Position numbers and translations under genes: made by a program. Below the pieces are notes generated by a model, which searched no databases, was not told the DNA's origin, and saw only the letters and a list, made by a program, of their open reading frames with translations. A stretch of DNA of 64,000 nucleotides from an uncultured Burkholderiaceae bacterium. Its GTDB lineage: Bacteria > Pseudomonadota > Gammaproteobacteria > Burkholderiales > Burkholderiaceae_B. The stretch covers positions 124,001 through 188,000 of the forward strand of contig CAKSZL010000001.1 in assembly GCA_934525625.1 (NCBI GenBank), read 5' to 3'. Positions 60,647 to 64,000 of this stretch are shown piece by piece. Numbering within the stretch: the stretch's first letter is position 1; every line of letters starts with the position of its first letter.

Positions 60647-61678
60647 CTATTGTTCGAGATCGATCAGTATCTTTCCGGCGACTCCGCCCTTTTCCAGCAT
60701 CTCGTGGGCTTCGCCGATGCGCGACAGCGGCACCGTCGCCCCGATCAAAGGCGCAAGGCTGCCGTCGTTCAGGAAGGAAACCGCCGCCCTGGCCCCCGCC
60801 ATCGTCCCCAGGCTGTAGCCCATTATCGTCAACTGCTTGATGATCATGACGACGGCGTCGGTTCGCAGCGTCTGGCCCGTCGTCAGGCCGGCGTTCACGA
60901 TACGCGCGCCGGCGCTGGCCAGCAGCATGGAGCGCTCCCACGTGGCGGCGCCGGTATGTTCTATGACGACGGTCGCGCCCACGCCGTGGGTGGCTTCCAT
61001 GACCTCGCCGACGATATCGTCGTTGTGGTGATCCAGAACCAGCCCCGACGTCCGGCGCCTGAGAATGTCGAGCTTGTGCGGATGACCGGCGGTCGTGATG
61101 ATTCTTGCGTTGACCAGTTTCGCGATGTCCACGGCGGCGCTGCCCACGCCGCTCGTGCCCGCCCAGATGAACACCGTGTCCTCGGGCGTGAGCCTGGCCC
61201 GGTTGATGAGCATTTCCCACGCCGTGATGTAGGTGTTGGCGAAACAGGCGGCGGCATCGGCGCCGACCGAATCGGCCAGCCGTATGGCCTGGCTTTCGGC
61301 AACCTTCGCGTACTGGGCGTAGGAGCCATTGGCGATGTCCACGTTCATGCAGAACTGCGGACGCTGGCCCGTGCACGCCTCGCAGCGCCCGCAGGCGAAC
61401 TGCGGGTTGGCGACGATGCGGTCGCCGACGGCGAACCGGGTGACGCTCTTGCCGACCTCGACGACTTCGCCGGAAAAGTCCACCCCGAGCACCGCCGGCA
61501 GGTCGATCTGGAACGTGTCGTCGGACAGGCCCTTGCGTATCCAGACGTCGCGGTGATTGGCCGACGTACGAGTTTGCCGGATCACGAGGTCGCCCGGGCC
61601 GGGCGCCGGTTCTGGGACGCCGTCCTCGAACGTGAGAACTTCGGGGCCGCCATGTCTATGGATTCTTGCTGCACGCAT
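60647..61678 (-). CDS. Zinc-containing medium-chain dehydrogenase/quinone reductase-family oxidoreductase
   Basis: 343 residues from ATG 61678 (GGAG 10 bases upstream). The GroES-like domain holds a structural zinc site (FACGRCEACTGQRPQFC, four Cys). The Rossmann domain has VFIWAGTSGVGSAAVDIAKL. The catalytic-zinc Cys of alcohol dehydrogenases is replaced in SANHRDVWIRKG, as in the quinone-oxidoreductase branch. It lies downstream of a RidA gene and an ABC importer on the same strand and may act on the imported compound (inference). Confidence 0.88.
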   Translation of the reverse strand: MRAARIHRHGGPEVLTFEDGVPEPAPGPGDLVIRQTRTSANHRDVWIRKGLSDDTFQIDLPAVLGVDFSGEVVEVGKSVTRFAVGDRIVANPQFACGRCEACTGQRPQFCMNVDIANGSYAQYAKVAESQAIRLADSVGADAAACFANTYITAWEMLINRARLTPEDTVFIWAGTSGVGSAAVDIAKLVNARIITTAGHPHKLDILRRRTSGLVLDHHNDDIVGEVMEATHGVGATVVIEHTGAATWERSMLLASAGARIVNAGLTTGQTLRTDAVVMIIKQLTIMGYSLGTMAGARAAVSFLNDGSLAPLIGATVPLSRIGEAHEMLEKGGVAGKILIDLEQ

Positions 61679-61744
61679 TGCAAACACACTCCTTCATAGG
61701 GAGCCGGCCGGCACCGCAAGCGCAGCGGCCCGGCGCGGCGACGT

Positions 61745-62140
61745 TCAGCCGGGAAGGCGGACGGTGACTTCGATCTCGATCAGCAAGCCGGGCACCGCAA
61801 GCCCGGTCACGCCTATGATCGTCTGGGCCGGGTGCTCCGTGCCGCCCTGCACTTCCTCTATCGCGGCCGTCATGACTTCGTATTCGGTGGGATGCAGCGT
61901 ATAGATCGTCCGGCGCACCACGTCTTCCCATGAAGCGCCCACCGCCTTCAGCGCCGCCTCGATGTTGCGCATCGCCGCCTTGGTCTGCTGTCCCAGGTCG
62001 TCGCCGCCGATGACGGAAAAGTCGGGTGCCAGCGCGACCTGCCCCGCGAAGTAGGCGATGGTTCCGGGCTCGGCGACGGTAATGTGGCTGAAGCCGGGAG
62101 CGGGATGCAGTTCAGAGGGATTGATCAGTTTTCGCGCCAT
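61745..62140 (-). CDS. RidA-family protein
   Basis: 131 residues of the RidA/YjgF fold (YFAGQVALAPDFSVIGGDDLGQQTKAAMRNIEAALKAVG, and VPGLLIEIEVTVRLPG). The canonical Arg that marks true RidA imine deaminases is not evident in LAVPGLLIEIEV, so it likely belongs to an Rid6/7-like or other subgroup. AAGGAG precedes ATG by 6 bases. It overlaps the ABC ATPase gene by 29 bases. Confidence 0.88.
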   Translation of the reverse strand: MARKLINPSELHPAPGFSHITVAEPGTIAYFAGQVALAPDFSVIGGDDLGQQTKAAMRNIEAALKAVGASWEDVVRRTIYTLHPTEYEVMTAAIEEVQGGTEHPAQTIIGVTGLAVPGLLIEIEVTVRLPG

Positions 62141-63707
62141 GGCGGTCTCCTTGATTGACGGGTGGACATTCGGGATTTTTTTCGCTGGTCAGATAGCAAG
62201 CGGCGTAGATGCCGTCCACCATTTCCGAACCGCCGGGAAACTCCGCCGCGATGGCGCCCTCACGCACGACGAGCACGCGGTCCGAACACCCGGCGACTTC
62301 GTCGATATCGGAAGAAACGTAGAACACGGCCGTGCCTTGCGCGGCCGCCTTGCGTATCAGCGCGACCAGATCGCGCCGGGTCATTTCATCCACGCCCTCG
62401 GTGGGCTCGTGCAGCAGCAGCACTTTGGGACGGTCTTCGAGAACGCGCGCCAGCAGTACCTTCTGCTGGTTTCCGCCGCTCAGCGTGGCAATGAGCGCGT
62501 CGGGATGCGCCGCGACGACCTGGAACGCGCCGCAAACCTTGCCCGCCCACGCCAGCTCGCGCCGCCTGGAGAGCAGGCCCGCCCGCGTATGGCCGGGCCG
62601 GGCCAGAGGCGAAAGATTCTCGCGCACGGTGGCTTGAAGCAGTATCCCCTGAGACAGCCGCTCGGCGGGGACCAGGCCGATGCCATGGCGACGGCTCTGA
62701 TGGGCGCCTTTGCGCCGCACCCGCCGGCCCCACACCCGCACCTCGGCGTCGCCGCGATGGGTCACCCCCGCGATCAGGTAGGGAACCTCCTCGTGGCCCG
62801 CGCCCGGCGCGCCGGTCAGGCCGACGACCTCGCCCGCGCCGATGGCGATCTCGCCGTCGCAGGAAAACAGGTCTCCCTTCATGCGGGATACGGTAAGCGC
62901 CGCCTCGGCTCCGGCGCGATGCGCCGGCGGGACGTCCGCCCGCCGCTGGCGCGCCGCCGTCACCTGACGGCCGCTGGCCAGTTCGAGCAATTCTTCCTCC
63001 GAGCTGCGGGCGACGTCCACGATGCCCGCGACCCGGCCATTCATCAGGACGGTTGCGCGATCGGCGGCTCGCAGCACTTCGGCCATATGATGCGTCACGA
63101 TCAGCACGCCGCCGCCTTGCTTGGCCACCAGGCGCGCGGTGGCCAGCACCTTCTCGGCGTCGCTGCCGCGCAAGCGCGCGGTCGCCTCGTCCAGCACGAG
63201 CAAATCCAGGTTGCCGTGGGCCGTGGCGCGCTTCAACGCCCGGGCGATGGCCACGATCGCCTGGTTCGCCGGCGACAAGTCGCGCACCATCGCCGAACTC
63301 GGAAATTCCGCGTCCAGGTATTCGAGTATCGGCGCAATGCTGCGGCGCTCCGCGGCCCAGTCTATGGCGCCGAAACGCGTGGGCCCATACCCGGCCATGC
63401 AGCAGTTCTCCAGCACGGTCGCATCGAAGCACAAACCCAGATCCTGGTGAACCACGCCGATCTGCGCCGGTTCGCCGCGTTTGCCGCTGACCGAGACCGA
63501 GCCCGCGTCTGCATCGACCACGCCGCTGATGATCTTGACCATGGTCGATTTGCCCGAACCGTTGTGGCCCAGCAGGGCATGGACCTCGCCGCGCATGACC
63601 TCGATGGAAACGTCCTGCAGCGCCACGGTGCGCCCGAAGCGTTTTTCCACGTGTCGCGCCTCAAAGACGGCGCGGCGCTCGTGCGCGGGGACGGCTGCGT
63701 CCGCCAT
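62112..63707 (-). CDS. Sugar-type ABC importer ATP-binding protein (RbsA/MglA-like, two nucleotide-binding domains)
   Basis: 531 residues from ATG 63707, which overlaps the binding-protein stop as ATGA. The first ATPase domain has Walker A GHNGSGKST and Walker B LLVLDEATARL, but its signature LSPANQAIVAIARAL departs from LS[GV]GQQ. The second has a normal LSGGNQQKV signature but degenerate Walker A (GAPGAGHEE), as in the family. Its Walker B reads LLLHEPTEGVD, where His replaces the usual Asp. No permease gene follows; RidA comes next. Confidence 0.88.
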   Translation of the reverse strand: MADAAVPAHERRAVFEARHVEKRFGRTVALQDVSIEVMRGEVHALLGHNGSGKSTMVKIISGVVDADAGSVSVSGKRGEPAQIGVVHQDLGLCFDATVLENCCMAGYGPTRFGAIDWAAERRSIAPILEYLDAEFPSSAMVRDLSPANQAIVAIARALKRATAHGNLDLLVLDEATARLRGSDAEKVLATARLVAKQGGGVLIVTHHMAEVLRAADRATVLMNGRVAGIVDVARSSEEELLELASGRQVTAARQRRADVPPAHRAGAEAALTVSRMKGDLFSCDGEIAIGAGEVVGLTGAPGAGHEEVPYLIAGVTHRGDAEVRVWGRRVRRKGAHQSRRHGIGLVPAERLSQGILLQATVRENLSPLARPGHTRAGLLSRRRELAWAGKVCGAFQVVAAHPDALIATLSGGNQQKVLLARVLEDRPKVLLLHEPTEGVDEMTRRDLVALIRKAAAQGTAVFYVSSDIDEVAGCSDRVLVVREGAIAAEFPGGSEMVDGIYAACYLTSEKNPECPPVNQGDRHGAKTDQSL

Positions 63708-64000
63708 CACTTCAATCCCCACAGCTTGAGGAAGCCTTCTTTGTAGTCGTCCCCGAAAAGCGCCAGCGAAAGCGCTTTGGAAGACGAGGTATCGACGTCC
63801 TTGAGATCCGGCGTCGACACGTAGCGGATCGGGGCGATCGGATGCGCGGGTTCCATGCCCAGCATGCCGCGCATGGCCTGGTCGACGACCGCCCAGCCTA
63901 TCCACTCATGGTCTTCGGCGGTGTTGACCGCATAGATGTCCCCCTTCTTCACCAGCGCCTGGGCCGCGGGCGTGCCGTTGAACGACGCAATGTGCACTCG
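63707..64000 (-). CDS. Sugar-type ABC substrate-binding protein, C-terminal 97 residues (runs off the right edge)
   Basis: The frame is open from base 64000 to a TGA at 63707 and ends with DDYKEGFLKLWGLK. The segment GTPAAQALVKKGDIYAVNTAEDHEWIGWAVVDQAMRGMLGMEPA resembles the last domain of Peripla_BP_4-type (ribose/galactose-like) binding proteins, which pair with RbsA-like ATPases. The N-terminal two thirds, including the signal peptide, are outside the window. Confidence 0.8.
   Translation of the reverse strand, partial: RVHIASFNGTPAAQALVKKGDIYAVNTAEDHEWIGWAVVDQAMRGMLGMEPAHPIAPIRYVSTPDLKDVDTSSSKALSLALFGDDYKEGFLKLWGLK

Overview
The window is high-GC, gene-dense bacterial DNA. The core block dsbC - ubiH-type hydroxylase - mltA - apaG / rpe - gph - trpE ... 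trpGDC, the split trp genes and the many LIV-type ABC importers fit a betaproteobacterium, most likely Alcaligenaceae (Bordetella/Achromobacter/Pusillimonas relatives). This assignment is an inference from gene order and protein character. I saw no rRNA, tRNA, CRISPR array or insertion sequence.

Positions 1-32400 are mainly an aromatic-catabolism region. (a) 1-2006: the start of a glutamine-synthetase-like gene and a phthalate-type Rieske oxygenase, divergent from a GntR regulator, with four near-identical TTGYATGCAA-type sites between them. (b) 11027 back to 3033: one minus-strand operon encoding a RidA-type deaminase, 2-aminophenol 1,6-dioxygenase-like beta and alpha subunits, and a complete LIV-type importer. 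Its LivM permease is fused in frame to a second dioxygenase alpha-like domain. A MarR gene is divergent from this operon and is followed by a flotillin gene. (c) 18104 back to 13727: a five-gene operon (beta-hydroxyacid dehydrogenase, VOC extradiol dioxygenase, YciI, FAH hydrolase, binding protein) ending in a clear terminator. (d) 25722 back to 18283: a four-component Rieske hydroxylase resembling salicylate 5-hydroxylase (reductase, alpha, beta, ferredoxin), then livHMGF without a binding protein, then a LysR gene. A NagR/NahR-like LysR is divergent and a NahR-like box lies between. (e) 27038-32368: a CopG-type antitoxin beside a decapitated BrnT toxin, a DASS anion transporter, a second LIV-type binding protein, another Rieske oxygenase and a TetR regulator.

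Positions 32400-39616 are core genes ending in trpE, which is preceded by a Trp-rich leader peptide and attenuator. Positions 39776-47433 separate trpE from trpGDC and read as a nitrosative-stress island: PilZ/YcgR protein, DUF1971 (YeaR-like) cupin, a NitT/TauT-type ABC transporter translationally coupled to nnrS, an MFS remnant, and hmp. An FNR/Dnr-like box and an NsrR-like palindrome support this reading. trpGDC (47832-50243) has its own short Trp-Trp leader peptide.

Positions 50236-55504 hold leuD, leuC, an HMG-CoA-lyase-type lyase and a class III CoA-transferase, divergent from a LysR gene with a perfect palindromic operator. A D-citramalate/mesaconate route to pyruvate and acetyl-CoA is a coherent reading. 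Positions 55659-64000 hold a HIT protein, an RhlE-type helicase with a five-fold C-terminal repeat, a MidA-type methyltransferase, an EamA transporter, a medium-chain dehydrogenase, a second RidA protein and a truncated sugar-type ABC importer that leaves the window.
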